Shown here in pieces: positions 16,037-25,274 of a DNA stretch of 64,000 bases; the stretch's first letter is position 1, and each line of letters starts with the position of its first letter. The notes under the pieces were generated by a model. The model saw only the letters and a list, made by a program, of their open reading frames with translations, was not told where the DNA came from and made no database searches. A program made the position numbers and the translations under genes. The DNA is taken from positions 6,406 to 70,405 of the forward strand of contig CAYWTY010000001.1 in the NCBI GenBank assembly GCA_964461335.1, given 5' to 3'. Source of the DNA: JAKJBL01 sp964461335 (GTDB lineage Bacteria; Bacillota; Clostridia; Christensenellales; CAG-138).

Positions 16037-17221
16037 TTATCTGGCTACGAATAGTTCTTTCAGCCACCCAAATACACCTGTTTCTGCCTGATGTATCGAA
16101 GCCCCGCTTCTGGCTGCATTTAGTGCGAATTCAAGGGTCCCAAAGGTGCTTGCATAGTTAGGAGAATTCATGCGCGGCATCCAAGGCATATCGCGCTTTA
16201 CCGAAAGCCCCAGCATGTTCTCAAGATACTCGAGGCTACCACGCATCAAAGCAAGACCTCCGCCTGTTAAGTATATTACAGGCTTGCAAGCATTGGCTAC
16301 ACCCATTTTGCAAATTTCATCAACTATCATGGAACACATTTCATGTGCACGCTCTTCAATAATGTATTGAATTATAGAGCGTTCCACACTATATGTGCCC
16401 TGGGGCGTTCGGACAAGCTCCATACTATCCTGATAGTCAAGCGAAAATTCGTACCTTCGCTTCACGGGTTCAGCAACAGCTATTGGAACATCGAGCCCAT
16501 ACGCCAAATCTCCAGCTAAATGCATACCCCCGACTTCAAGGGTTTCTTGAGCAACTATTGCCGAATGCAACACTATGCTAATATCCGTATGCGTATAGCC
16601 CACATCTAACAATATAGTAGGTCTTTGGCGATCCTTTTCCGGTATAAGCATCAGTGCCTGCCCAAGCTGGGTGCTTATGCATACTCCCGGGCGCATATCC
16701 GCCTGTTTTATTGCTTCCTGCACCGGTTTAAGGAAACTCTCATGCGCATAAACATGCGAAACATCGGCTTCTATGACTGCTGCAGAAGTATCCGTTGTTA
16801 GTTCTCCTTTTTTTGCGCCATCAACTACAAAGGCAAAAGGAGTGCTATGTATCAAGCGGCAACCCTCCGGCGGTGTTTGTGGTAGGGATGCACTAATTAG
16901 CTTGTCTATATCAGCGCTGGTTATGCGTTTGGGAGTAGATTCAATACTTAGCTTGCCGGTACCCATAACTAACTTAGTAAAAGGTGCAGGTATAGAGATT
17001 ACTACATCACGCAAATAAAATCCGCATTCGCGCTCTGTTGCTTTAAGAGAATCGAGTACAGTTTGCTTAATGTTTGATACATCAGAAAACTCACTAAATC
17101 GGTAACCATTATAGCTGCGTATATCCGCCCCATGAACCGCGAGCCCATCAAGCCCAACGCGGCTAGCGCATATGCTAACAACCTTAGAGCTGCCAATATC
17201 AAGAACCACAGCATTCTTCAA
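16037..17221 (-). CDS. ftsA: Cell division protein FtsA
   Basis: FtsA is an actin-like ATPase that tethers FtsZ filaments to the membrane. Actin-fold motifs are visible: VVLDIGSSKVVSI at the N-terminus, ILLDVGYTHTDISIV mid-protein, and the adenosine motif VIYLTGGGLALMRG. The C-terminus (GVFGWLKELFVAR) is the amphipathic membrane-targeting helix. I prefer the TTG start at 17219-17221 (394 residues), since GGAGG lies 8 nt upstream. The ATG at 17234-17236 has no ribosome site and the GGAGG falls inside its first codons. It is followed by ftsZ after 32 bp and preceded by a 160-bp gap with its own promoter. Confidence 0.93.
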   Translation of the reverse strand: MKNAVVLDIGSSKVVSICASRVGLDGLAVHGADIRSYNGYRFSEFSDVSNIKQTVLDSLKATERECGFYLRDVVISIPAPFTKLVMGTGKLSIESTPKRITSADIDKLISASLPQTPPEGCRLIHSTPFAFVVDGAKKGELTTDTSAAVIEADVSHVYAHESFLKPVQEAIKQADMRPGVCISTQLGQALMLIPEKDRQRPTILLDVGYTHTDISIVLHSAIVAQETLEVGGMHLAGDLAYGLDVPIAVAEPVKRRYEFSLDYQDSMELVRTPQGTYSVERSIIQYIIEERAHEMCSMIVDEICKMGVANACKPVIYLTGGGLALMRGSLEYLENMLGLSVKRDMPWMPRMNSPNYASTFGTLEFALNAARSGASIHQAETGVFGWLKELFVAR

Positions 17222-17288
17222 AAGGTCTTCCTCCATGCAGCTAACAAGACAGAATGCCTTGCGTATTCAGGTGAGCATGATTAAAGAT

Positions 17289-17318
17289 AATATACCATAT
17301 TTGGTATCTATTGTGCAA
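17289..17318 (-). promoter_or_regulatory. Promoter of ftsA-ftsZ with overlapping palindrome
   Basis: The minus strand has TTGCAC (17313-17318), 18 nt, and an extended -10 TGGTATATT with TATATT at 17289-17294. A perfect dyad, ATACCA-N4-TGGTAT (17292-17307), covers the -10 and spacer, where a repressor could act. Confidence 0.5.
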
Positions 17319-17397
17319 CCGCAATACTAAATGCGCTGTATAGTATAAGATTGCATCCAATATGGGGACGGACTTTCGCTGCTTATTTTCATGTTAA

Positions 17398-18564
17398 TTA
17401 TTCTGTGGCGTGGGGCATTTCTCTTGCCTCTTCTTCATCTTGAAAGCTTGTTGCCTGAGTTGGGGAATAAATAGCCCCTCCTTTTGCGCTTACATCCAGT
17501 ACTCCAGATGAGTATCCTGCACTTTGAAGTGAAGGCAGCACATCACGCATCCACGCAAGCTTTTCTGAGATATTCTCAGGCTGACCCAAAACGACACTTA
17601 TTCCAACTTTTGTTTGCAAACATATTCGCAAAGGATTGGATACGTCCACTTCTAAAACTTCCCCTACTAAGCTGTAGAATTGGAGTTGATCTATAAGGGT
17701 TAATAATGTCCTGACCTGAAGGTCGCTCCCGGTGCCCAAAGGTTCGTTAACATGGAAGCTAACCTGGGACATGCCATTTACGCGCATTAAGTTATTTGAG
17801 CCCTTGCTTTCTCCAATAGCAAGCACATAACCCTCACAATCAATAAAAACATCATAACCCTGTGCTGCAATTGCTGCGATTTCTTTTCGTTCTTCGATAT
17901 TTATTCTAATTGTTCTAGGAAACTCCCGCTCAATTGAAAGTACTTTAAGATAAGGCTCGGTTTCAAGCCTGCTAAAAGCGGCTTTAGTATCACACAATAG
18001 CATATGCATGCCCCTCTTTAGCCCCCCAATAGAGATAATATCTTGAACTGAATACCTTGAAACACCTTCAACAACTATATTTTCAACAAGGAACACAAAG
18101 TATCCCGCAAGCAGAGCCCCAAGTATGCCAACAGCTGCAGCTATGTATAAAAGCAGCTGTTTAGGCGCAAGAGTTTTTCTTTGCTTGGTTTTGGTTTTTA
18201 GGTTTTTGGCGATGCTCCCGTTTTTATCTTCAATTGGACTCTTTGATAGCCTGTGTATGTTAAAGCTTTCTGTTCGGGGGGTGTTGGTTTGAACGCTTTT
18301 ATTATCAGCAGCTCGCTTATGAAAGTCAGTTTTACTCTGTTTTTGCCGCCGATTTGCAATATCTAAAGTTGTTTTTTTGTTTGATGTCTTTTTTTGCGTA
18401 GAAGGCTTGTCTATATTAATTTCATTAAAGCGCCCTCTCCCCTGGCTTTCTCTTCTATAGCTTGGCGAATCCGAAATATGAGTAGGCGCATATAACCTAA
18501 CCTGATTTTTACTGTTGACTGCTTGTCTCTTATTGTCGTTAGCCATTGTACTGACTTTCTTCAT
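17398..18564 (-). CDS. ftsQ: Cell division protein FtsQ/DivIB
   Basis: This bitopic divisome protein works with FtsL and the septal transpeptidase. It is 388 residues, longer than most because of a basic, Lys/Asn/Thr-rich cytoplasmic region of about 130 residues. One membrane span (about 135-158) is followed by a POTRA domain starting at IVVEGVSRYSVQDIISIGGL and then the FtsQ domain (YLKVLSIEREFPRTIRINIEERK). The C-terminal tail is Ala/Glu-rich. An alternative ATG six codons downstream (18546) has a slightly better GAAGAAAG ribosome site. It begins 6 bp after the murA stop. The long basic tail before the membrane is unusual in length but common in kind. Confidence 0.88.
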   Translation of the reverse strand: MKKVSTMANDNKRQAVNSKNQVRLYAPTHISDSPSYRRESQGRGRFNEINIDKPSTQKKTSNKKTTLDIANRRQKQSKTDFHKRAADNKSVQTNTPRTESFNIHRLSKSPIEDKNGSIAKNLKTKTKQRKTLAPKQLLLYIAAAVGILGALLAGYFVFLVENIVVEGVSRYSVQDIISIGGLKRGMHMLLCDTKAAFSRLETEPYLKVLSIEREFPRTIRINIEERKEIAAIAAQGYDVFIDCEGYVLAIGESKGSNNLMRVNGMSQVSFHVNEPLGTGSDLQVRTLLTLIDQLQFYSLVGEVLEVDVSNPLRICLQTKVGISVVLGQPENISEKLAWMRDVLPSLQSAGYSSGVLDVSAKGGAIYSPTQATSFQDEEEAREMPHATE

Positions 18565-18570
18565 GCAATT

Positions 18571-19824
18571 TTATGGTTCGCGGCGGATTTTTGCACCAAG
18601 GCTAAAAAGCTCTTTTTCAATTGCTTCATACCCTCTGTCAATATGTTCAGTTCCACACACTTCAGTTTCTCCCTCAGCACGCAAACCTGCAAGCACAAGC
18701 GCTGCTCCGCCTCTTAAATCCCTTGCGTCAACACGAGTTCCAGTAAGAGCTTTTACACCTCGTATCACAGCTATTCTACCATTAACGCTGCTTTCCGCTC
18801 CCATTCGAGCTAGTTCAGATGCATGCCTGAACCTGTTTTCGAATACATTCTCCACAATCATACTAGTGCCATTTGCTATTGTGCATAGAGCAAATATCTG
18901 CGATTGCATATCAGTAGGAAAACCCGGGTAGGGCATGGTCTCCACTCTCTTTAGCTCTTTCGGTCTAATCGGCCCCTTAACACGTAAATAGTCAGCCCCT
19001 GATGTAACTTCACAACCACACTCTTTTAGCTTCCCAACAATGCTGCCAAGTTGTTCCGGCATGATGTCACGCATTGTAACATCTCCGGCAGTTATTGCGG
19101 CTGCACATAAATATGTGCCAACAACAATACGATCTGCCATAATACGATGTTCTGCAGCTCTTGGAACACAGCCTCCTTTGATGTATATAGTTGAGCTTCC
19201 TGCGCCATTGACTGTATAGCCTAATTTGCACAAGAAAGTCTGAAGTTCAAGTATCTCAGGTTCTCTGGCAGCATTTTGTATCACCGTTTCGCCCTGAGCT
19301 GCCACTGCTGCCATAATCGCATTCTCTGTAGCCCCTACACTCGGATAATCCAAATGTATTGCTGCTCCTTTTAAGTTGCAGCCCTCGCATATAATCGTTC
19401 CATGCGATTCTTCAATTGAAACGCCCAGGGTGCTCAAAGCTGCAATGTGTAAATCTATGGGGCGAACACCTATGTCACAGCCTCCTGGGAAGTTTGCAGT
19501 CGCCCTTTTGAATTTCCCAATCATTGGGCCAAGAAGAAATATTGAAGAGCGAAGTGCCTTGGATAAATGATCAGGCATTTCATGGCATTGCGCACTGCGC
19601 GAGTCAATGCATAGCACATCGCCATCCCAGTTGATGCTGCAGCCGAGCGTGCGCAACAATTCCACCATGTTTTCAACATCAGTTAGTTTCGGGCAGCCTA
19701 GCAGGCGGACTGGGTAATGAGCCAGAAGACATGCAGCAAGAATAGGCAAAGCTGCATTCTTCGCGCCTGGGGCCTTAAGTTCTCCGCAAAGCGGTAAACC
19801 GCCTGTCACAATTATTCGGGACAT
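18571..19824 (-). CDS. murA: UDP-N-acetylglucosamine 1-carboxyvinyltransferase MurA
   Basis: MurA catalyses the first committed step of peptidoglycan synthesis, adding enolpyruvate from PEP to UDP-GlcNAc in the cytosol. The 417-residue length is normal. K22 in APGAKNA and the catalytic loop Cys at 116 (FPGGCDIGVRP) are present, so fosfomycin sensitivity is predicted. The ribosome site CGGAGG sits partly inside a 7-bp leader hairpin (CCGGATG 19868-19874 with CATCCGG 19837-19843), which might modulate translation. It occupies the place where murG and murB stand in Bacillus, between ftsW and ftsQ. Confidence 0.96.
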   Translation of the reverse strand: MSRIIVTGGLPLCGELKAPGAKNAALPILAACLLAHYPVRLLGCPKLTDVENMVELLRTLGCSINWDGDVLCIDSRSAQCHEMPDHLSKALRSSIFLLGPMIGKFKRATANFPGGCDIGVRPIDLHIAALSTLGVSIEESHGTIICEGCNLKGAAIHLDYPSVGATENAIMAAVAAQGETVIQNAAREPEILELQTFLCKLGYTVNGAGSSTIYIKGGCVPRAAEHRIMADRIVVGTYLCAAAITAGDVTMRDIMPEQLGSIVGKLKECGCEVTSGADYLRVKGPIRPKELKRVETMPYPGFPTDMQSQIFALCTIANGTSMIVENVFENRFRHASELARMGAESSVNGRIAVIRGVKALTGTRVDARDLRGGAALVLAGLRAEGETEVCGTEHIDRGYEAIEKELFSLGAKIRREP

Positions 19825-19916
19825 TAGTTTTCACCTCCGGATGGCTAACGAACAATTTCATCTTATGCATCCGGTTCGGAAAACGTGTTCCCTAAAATAC
19901 TAAACCTTGGGAAACG

Positions 19917-21029
19917 CTATATCTTAGCAGTATGTCTAGAGATATTCAAGAGTACACCCATTGCGCTTAAGAATATAAATAGTGAACTGCCTCCGGCGCT
20001 GATAAAAGGCAGCGCCTGGCCTGTCGTAGGCATTGTTCCTGTTACGACACCAATATTTACAGCTACTTGCAAGGCGAATACTGTCGTTATTCCCGAAGCA
20101 AGCATACTTCCAAAGCGATCCTTGCACTTAAGCGCAACGCGTATACCGCGATAAATTATAAAGAAGTAGAGCAACAATACGCACGCAGCACCAATAAACC
20201 CAAGTTCTTCACCAACAATCGAAAAAACAAAGTCACTCTCGCCATATACAAGATACAAAAGCTTCTGCCGAGAGTTATTCAGCCCTTGCCCAAATAACCC
20301 GCCTGCACCAAGCGCATAAAGAGATTGGATAAGTTGATATCCACTCTTGTCGGGATCCGCCCAAGGGTCTCTAAAACTCGCCAGACGCGCAAAACGATAT
20401 GGTTCGAGCCAAGCAAATAAAACAAACAGTAATATTCCACAAACCATAAGAACCGCTATATGCTTGACATCCGCTCCGCCAATATAGAGCATAACAACTC
20501 CCATCATGCCGATTATTACTGCCATAGACATATTTGGCTGTGCCATGACAAGCGAGCAGATAAGCCCCATTACCATCAACATAGGGACAAGCCCTTTAAC
20601 AAAATCCTTCATTAAATGCTGCCTTGATGACATAAAAGAACACATATAGAGAATCATCCCGAATTTTGCTATCTCCGAGGGTTGTATGCTTTGGCCGGCA
20701 ATTACAAGCCAGCGCTTTGCACCGTTTGCTTCCTTGCCAAAAAAGAGGACTGCGATTAGTAATGCCACAGACAATAACAGCCCTGGTATTTTGAACTTTT
20801 CTAGCAACCTGTAATCAATACGGGTAAGTAAAAGCATTACAGGCATTGAAATAGCCAGATATATTGCCTGTTTTCGCACATATAGAAGAGCATCACCCCA
20901 TTTTTCCTGCGCATAATAATAGCTTGCAGAAAATACCATCACCAACCCTATTGCGCACAGCGCGAGTATGGTAATGAATATTGCAAAATCCATGTTTGGA
21001 AGTTTCTTATTGGCTTTGCTCTGCCCCAT
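19917..21029 (-). CDS. ftsW: Peptidoglycan glycosyltransferase FtsW (SEDS family)
   Basis: FtsW is a polytopic SEDS protein of 370 residues with about ten membrane spans that polymerises lipid II at the septum. Typical blocks include the second-half loop SGYQLIQSLYALGAGGLFGQGL, then SDFVFSIVGEELGFIGA and the late PTTGQALPFISAGGSS motif. The last is the SEDS signature near the C-terminus. A GGAGG ribosome site lies 5 nt before the ATG. It follows murD after 63 bp. In spore formers a gene at this locus may act as spoVE as well as, or instead of, vegetative ftsW. Sequence alone does not separate the two. Confidence 0.94.
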   Translation of the reverse strand: MGQSKANKKLPNMDFAIFITILALCAIGLVMVFSASYYYAQEKWGDALLYVRKQAIYLAISMPVMLLLTRIDYRLLEKFKIPGLLLSVALLIAVLFFGKEANGAKRWLVIAGQSIQPSEIAKFGMILYMCSFMSSRQHLMKDFVKGLVPMLMVMGLICSLVMAQPNMSMAVIIGMMGVVMLYIGGADVKHIAVLMVCGILLFVLFAWLEPYRFARLASFRDPWADPDKSGYQLIQSLYALGAGGLFGQGLNNSRQKLLYLVYGESDFVFSIVGEELGFIGAACVLLLYFFIIYRGIRVALKCKDRFGSMLASGITTVFALQVAVNIGVVTGTMPTTGQALPFISAGGSSLFIFLSAMGVLLNISRHTAKI

Positions 21030-21092
21030 CCATGCCTCCGACCAAACCTACGGCAAGTCTGCCCTTTCATCCTATGCTAAAGGTTTTGCGTT

Positions 21093-22442
21093 TCATTCCT
21101 CATATGCACATACGATTCTCTTAAAGACCTCACCACGCTCTTCAAAGTTCTTAAACATATCCCAACTTGCACATGCAGGTGACAAAAGCACGGTATCACC
21201 AAAATGCGCAATATCACGGGCCATCCCTATGGCATCTTCAAAACCTTTGCTTTCGCAAACCTTAACAGAGGTAAACCCTGCTCTTTTTGCTGCCAAGAAG
21301 AGTTTTGGTGCCGTCTGCCCCAAAAGAACTACAGAATGAACAACGCTGCCCTTGATTTTCGAAAAAAGCAAATCAAACTCATTATGTTTATCGTAGCCAC
21401 CCAGTATAAGCACAGTTGGTCTTTGCATAGCATCTATTGCTTTTATTGTAGAATCCGGATTTGTCCCTTTGCTGTCGTTAATGTAACGGATTCCGTTCTT
21501 TTCACACACAAACTCAATTCTATGTTCCACCCCGGGAAACTCCATAAGCGCTGAACGCACAGCCGGCTGGGGCACACCCTGCGAAAGGCCTATTGCAGAA
21601 CAAAGCATGGCGTTTTCAAGGTTGTGAAGACCCGGTATTCTTATTTCATTGGCTGTACACAGCTTCTTTTCACAGCCATCAAGCCTATATATTAAGTTCG
21701 GCTCCCTGTAAAACACACCTTCAGGCACCTCTTGCTTGCGTGAAAAATAAAGAACGCGCGCTTTTGTACGGTAAGCCATATCCCGCACAATAGGGTCGTC
21801 ATAGTTTAAAACTGCAACATCCTGAGATGTTTGGTTTTCAAATATTTTGCATTTTGCAGCTATGTAATTTTCCATTGTGAAAAAGCGATCTAAATGATCT
21901 TCGGTTATATTGCTTACTGCAGCTGCCTTTGCGTGAAAATGCACATTACCCTCAAGTTGCAATGCCGCAGTTTCTGCTACTATAATATCGCATTCATTAG
22001 TCTCAAGGGCACATTGGCTAATGGGGGTGCCAATGTTGCCTAGAACCCAAGTTCTGCGCCCTGAACGTTTGCAAATTTCACCTGTAAGCGCTGTACATGT
22101 AGTCTTGCCATTAGTTCCCGTAATACATAAGAAATCACCTTTGGAGTATCTGTATCCAAGCTCAATTTCTCCTATTACTTCCATACCAAGCTTTCGTGCT
22201 TTTGCAACAAATGGCAGTTCTATTGAAACACCCGGACTTAAGACGATTAACTCTACATTTTCAAAATAGGCACTTGGGTCTCTTCCTAATGCGTCAAGAT
22301 ATGTAATTGAGGCAAGCGCCTCACTCATGCCTTCTACATGCTCACGCTTGTCATTTGCAATAACATTATAGCCCTGAGCATGAAGCAACTTTGCACTAGC
22401 AATTCCAGAGCGCGCCATACCTACAACCAGAGCAGTCTTCAT
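21093..22442 (-). CDS. murD: UDP-N-acetylmuramoyl-L-alanine--D-glutamate ligase MurD
   Basis: MurD is a cytosolic ATP-dependent ligase adding D-glutamate to UDP-MurNAc-L-Ala. The 449 residues show an N-terminal Rossmann domain (VVGMARSGIASAKLL), the ATP loop GTNGKTT at 109-115 and the C-terminal ligase domain with NDSKGTNPDSTIKAI and LSPACASWDMFKNFEERG. The ribosome site is AGGGGGG, spaced 4 nt. The gene is separated from mraY by about 200 bp that carry a large foldable element, unlike the tight spacing in the rest of the cluster. Confidence 0.96.
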   Translation of the reverse strand: MKTALVVGMARSGIASAKLLHAQGYNVIANDKREHVEGMSEALASITYLDALGRDPSAYFENVELIVLSPGVSIELPFVAKARKLGMEVIGEIELGYRYSKGDFLCITGTNGKTTCTALTGEICKRSGRRTWVLGNIGTPISQCALETNECDIIVAETAALQLEGNVHFHAKAAAVSNITEDHLDRFFTMENYIAAKCKIFENQTSQDVAVLNYDDPIVRDMAYRTKARVLYFSRKQEVPEGVFYREPNLIYRLDGCEKKLCTANEIRIPGLHNLENAMLCSAIGLSQGVPQPAVRSALMEFPGVEHRIEFVCEKNGIRYINDSKGTNPDSTIKAIDAMQRPTVLILGGYDKHNEFDLLFSKIKGSVVHSVVLLGQTAPKLFLAAKRAGFTSVKVCESKGFEDAIGMARDIAHFGDTVLLSPACASWDMFKNFEERGEVFKRIVCAYEE

Positions 22443-22510
22443 GTTGCCCCCCTATTTGGCGGAGTCATCAATGCATTGCAGCATTGCAGATATTGAAAGA
22501 TTAGCCTTAT

Positions 22511-22640
22511 AAAAAAGCCATCCGGTCGGCAGATGCTTGAGGCAATTGAGCCGCCTCTCTCCCTCAAACATCCGTCTGCCTCTCTGCCACGTCAAGCGCC
22601 AACAAGAACCGTGGCTAACAGGATCTCCGACCGGAAGGCT
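22511..22640 (-). other. Structured intergenic element between mraY and murD
   Basis: Terminal inverted arms AGCCTTCCGGTCGG (22627-22640) and CCGACCGGATGGCT (22516-22529) pair over 14 positions with one mismatch. Inside are a CCACG/CGTGG hairpin and a second long hairpin (GGCAG, ATG and TTGAGG pairing with CCTCAA, CAT and CTGCC). The 3' arm is followed by TTTTTTAT on the minus strand. The whole can fold as a three-way junction with terminator-like end. It starts 5 nt after the mraY stop. It could be an attenuator, an unrecognised structured RNA, or a small inverted-repeat (MITE-like) insertion. Confidence 0.55.
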
Positions 22641-22645
22641 GTCAG

Positions 22646-23644
22646 TCAAACATACGCTAATAAACCCACTAGACATGCTGCAGCCGTAACAATCATATAT
22701 ACGGCAACAACTTTTGTTTCAGGTACGCCCATTAACTCAAAATGATGATGAAGGGGCGCCATTTTAAAAATACGCTTCTTTCTAAGCTTATATGAACCAA
22801 CCTGAAGAATAACGCTTACAGCCGAAGCAACAAAGCATATGCCCATTATCGGCAGAAGGAGCACAGCTCTGCTGAAGATCGCCATCATAGCAACAGCACC
22901 ACCAAGCGCTAATGAACCTGTATCCCCCATAAACACACGTGCAGGATGCGCATTATATCTTAAAAACCCAAGGCTGGCGCCTACAGTTGCAGCTGCGAAA
23001 ACAGACATTCCGCTAAGGTTTGCGCTATAGTATATTTGACCATTCTCTTTAGCAAACACTGCAATAAGTGCAAAAATGAGTGCCATGGCTAGCGAGTATA
23101 TCATGGTTATACCTGAGGCAAGGCCGTCTAAACCATCCGTTAGGTTTACTGAATTGACTGTTGCAATAATGACAAACATTATAAAAGGTATATAGGCTAT
23201 CCCCAAATCCCATTCCTCGCCGAAGAAAGGCAAATAAATACTTGAGCCGACATAGGGGTCATTATATGCATACAGTGCAACGATAAATGCAATCCCAAGC
23301 TGCCCTACAATCTTTTGGTATGCCTTAAGCCCGAGTGAACGCTTAAGCCTGACCTTGATAAAATCATCAAGAAACCCAACAAGCCCAAATGCAAAAGTGG
23401 TTAGCAGCGCTGGCAGAACAAATTCTATTCCTGCCATTGAGAATGCAAAGGTGCCTGCCATAATTCCAAACAGAATTATTATACCCCCCATAGTTGGGGT
23501 TCCTTCTTTAGATAAATGCGATTGCGGGCCATCGCTACGCATGGGTTGTCCTACATTGAGCCGCCTTAGCATTGGAATAATCAGCGGGCCCAATGCCAAC
23601 GTTACTACAAGGCCCAATAAGACTGCCATAATGAGTTGCTGCAT
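22646..23644 (-). CDS. mraY: Phospho-N-acetylmuramoyl-pentapeptide-transferase MraY
   Basis: MraY is an integral-membrane enzyme that makes lipid I by moving phospho-MurNAc-pentapeptide to undecaprenyl phosphate. The 332 residues have about ten spans and the family motifs GFLDDFIKV, NSVNLTDGLDGLASG, FMGDTGSLALGG and the HHH motif MAPLHHHFELMG. The active-site aspartates are therefore intact. It directly follows murE (44-bp gap). The murF gene that usually lies between murE and mraY is missing here. Confidence 0.96.
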   Translation of the reverse strand: MQQLIMAVLLGLVVTLALGPLIIPMLRRLNVGQPMRSDGPQSHLSKEGTPTMGGIIILFGIMAGTFAFSMAGIEFVLPALLTTFAFGLVGFLDDFIKVRLKRSLGLKAYQKIVGQLGIAFIVALYAYNDPYVGSSIYLPFFGEEWDLGIAYIPFIMFVIIATVNSVNLTDGLDGLASGITMIYSLAMALIFALIAVFAKENGQIYYSANLSGMSVFAAATVGASLGFLRYNAHPARVFMGDTGSLALGGAVAMMAIFSRAVLLLPIMGICFVASAVSVILQVGSYKLRKKRIFKMAPLHHHFELMGVPETKVVAVYMIVTAAACLVGLLAYV

Positions 23645-23688
23645 GTAATCCTCCGGTCATTTAGCTTTTGTTTTTCGAATAAATAGGA

Positions 23689-25131
23689 TTATTTCTGCAG
23701 CTGCTCAAGCATTTCCATGACTGCCTCCTTATCATCAAAAGGATATTTTACCCCATTGATCTCCTGGTAGTTTTCGTGCCCCTTACCAGCTATTAAAACA
23801 ACGTCGTTCGGCTTAGCACTTTTTAATGCGTGCGCAATTGCCTCACGCCTTTTCTCGATAGTTTTATAGGCACAGCCTGATTTTTTTACGCCGTCTTCTA
23901 TAGCAGAAAGAATATCAAACGGATTCTCCGTACGGGGGTTATCACTTGTAATAACCAGATGGTCTGAATACCGCCCTGCAGTCTCCCCCATTATTGGGCG
24001 CTTAGCCCTGTCGCGGTCCCCCCCGCAGCCGAACACAGTGATAATTCTTCCATTAGAGAAACTTCGGATGGTTTTAAGCACATTCTCTATTGCATCTGGA
24101 GTGTGCGCATAATCTATAAAAACAGAAAACCCGAGCTTGCCTGTAGGCAGAGATTCAAGCCTTCCTGAGACACTCTTCATAGCTTCAAGGCCAGATTTTA
24201 TATGCTCCATGGGAATACCGAGCAAAAGTGATACTGCAGCAGCCCCAATTGCATTGAATACGCTGAATAAACCGGGGATAGGTATGTTTATACGCGTCCT
24301 TCCGCCGGGGAATTTTAAGTCAAATTGCACGCCTCTGGTAGTGATATCAATTTCCGAAGCTCTAATATCAGCAGGTTCACGAACACCAAATGTAGTATAA
24401 GGTATTTCATTGCCACGCATAATTGCCTGCGCATGTTGGTCATCGATATTTATTACGCCGTGCTTGCTCTGGTTGAAGAGTTTTTTCTTTGCTGCTATGT
24501 AGTTTTCAAAGGTCTTATGGTAATCCAGGTGATCTTGCGTAAGATTGGTAAACTCCGCAATATCAAACACTATTCCATGAACACGGTGTTGATCAAGTGA
24601 ATGCGAAGACACTTCCATAACAACAAGCTCAACATCTGCATCCTTCATTCTCCGCAATAATTCGTACATATCGACAGATTCAGGCGTGGTATGCTCAGTT
24701 TTAATAACTTCGCTTCCAATCATGTTGCGAATAGTGCCAATGAGCCCGGTTTTTATGCCTGCCTGTTCAGCTATCGCCTTTATCATGTAGGTGGTGGTAG
24801 TTTTACCATTCGTACCTGTAATGCCAACAAACCGCATCCCGCGCTGAGGGTTGTCAAAGAATATTGCAGCCATCTCTGCCATTGCAATACGGGTGTTCTT
24901 AACAATTACCTGCGGCACTTTAATTGGGAGTTCGCGCTCGACAAGTAGCGCAACTGCTCCTTCATTAACAGCATTAAGTGCATACTCATGCCCATCCGAA
25001 AAGGTACCAACTATACAGCAAAACAAGCTGCCCTTTACGCCCTTACGCGAATCGTAAACTAACTTGTCAATGTTCAAATCCGCACCAAGGCGGATATGCT
25101 CAAAACCTTCACACAGTTTTGAAAGCAGCAT
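23689..25131 (-). CDS. murE: UDP-N-acetylmuramoyl-L-alanyl-D-glutamate--2,6-diaminopimelate ligase MurE
   Basis: MurE is a cytosolic ligase adding the third residue of the peptidoglycan stem peptide. The 480 residues include the ATP loop GTNGKTTTT at 106-114, the carbamylated-lysine region and the C-terminal motif SDNPRTENP. The DNPR sequence is the signature for meso-diaminopimelate rather than lysine, so the cell wall is predicted to be DAP-type. An AGGAG ribosome site precedes the ATG. A gap of about 140 bp to the penicillin-binding protein gene carries an extended -10 promoter candidate. Confidence 0.96.
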   Translation of the reverse strand: MLLSKLCEGFEHIRLGADLNIDKLVYDSRKGVKGSLFCCIVGTFSDGHEYALNAVNEGAVALLVERELPIKVPQVIVKNTRIAMAEMAAIFFDNPQRGMRFVGITGTNGKTTTTYMIKAIAEQAGIKTGLIGTIRNMIGSEVIKTEHTTPESVDMYELLRRMKDADVELVVMEVSSHSLDQHRVHGIVFDIAEFTNLTQDHLDYHKTFENYIAAKKKLFNQSKHGVINIDDQHAQAIMRGNEIPYTTFGVREPADIRASEIDITTRGVQFDLKFPGGRTRINIPIPGLFSVFNAIGAAAVSLLLGIPMEHIKSGLEAMKSVSGRLESLPTGKLGFSVFIDYAHTPDAIENVLKTIRSFSNGRIITVFGCGGDRDRAKRPIMGETAGRYSDHLVITSDNPRTENPFDILSAIEDGVKKSGCAYKTIEKRREAIAHALKSAKPNDVVLIAGKGHENYQEINGVKYPFDDKEAVMEMLEQLQK

Positions 25132-25216
25132 TGCGTTTCTCCTTTATACCTGCCCAATTCCCGACAGTTGTTTCATTTCTTGCACAAACCATTGTTATAT
25201 ACAGGAAACCTTTAAC

Positions 25217-25225
25217 AGTATACCA
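25217..25225 (-). promoter_or_regulatory. Extended -10 promoter candidate upstream of murE
   Basis: TGGTATACT is read on the minus strand in the gap between the penicillin-binding protein gene and murE, with no good -35 at 17 nt. It would allow extra transcription of murE and the genes after it. Confidence 0.35.
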
Positions 25226-25274
25226 TAGGGTTATTGGGTTTGCATTCTGCATATTCTCCAGGGGTTTTGTCTGC

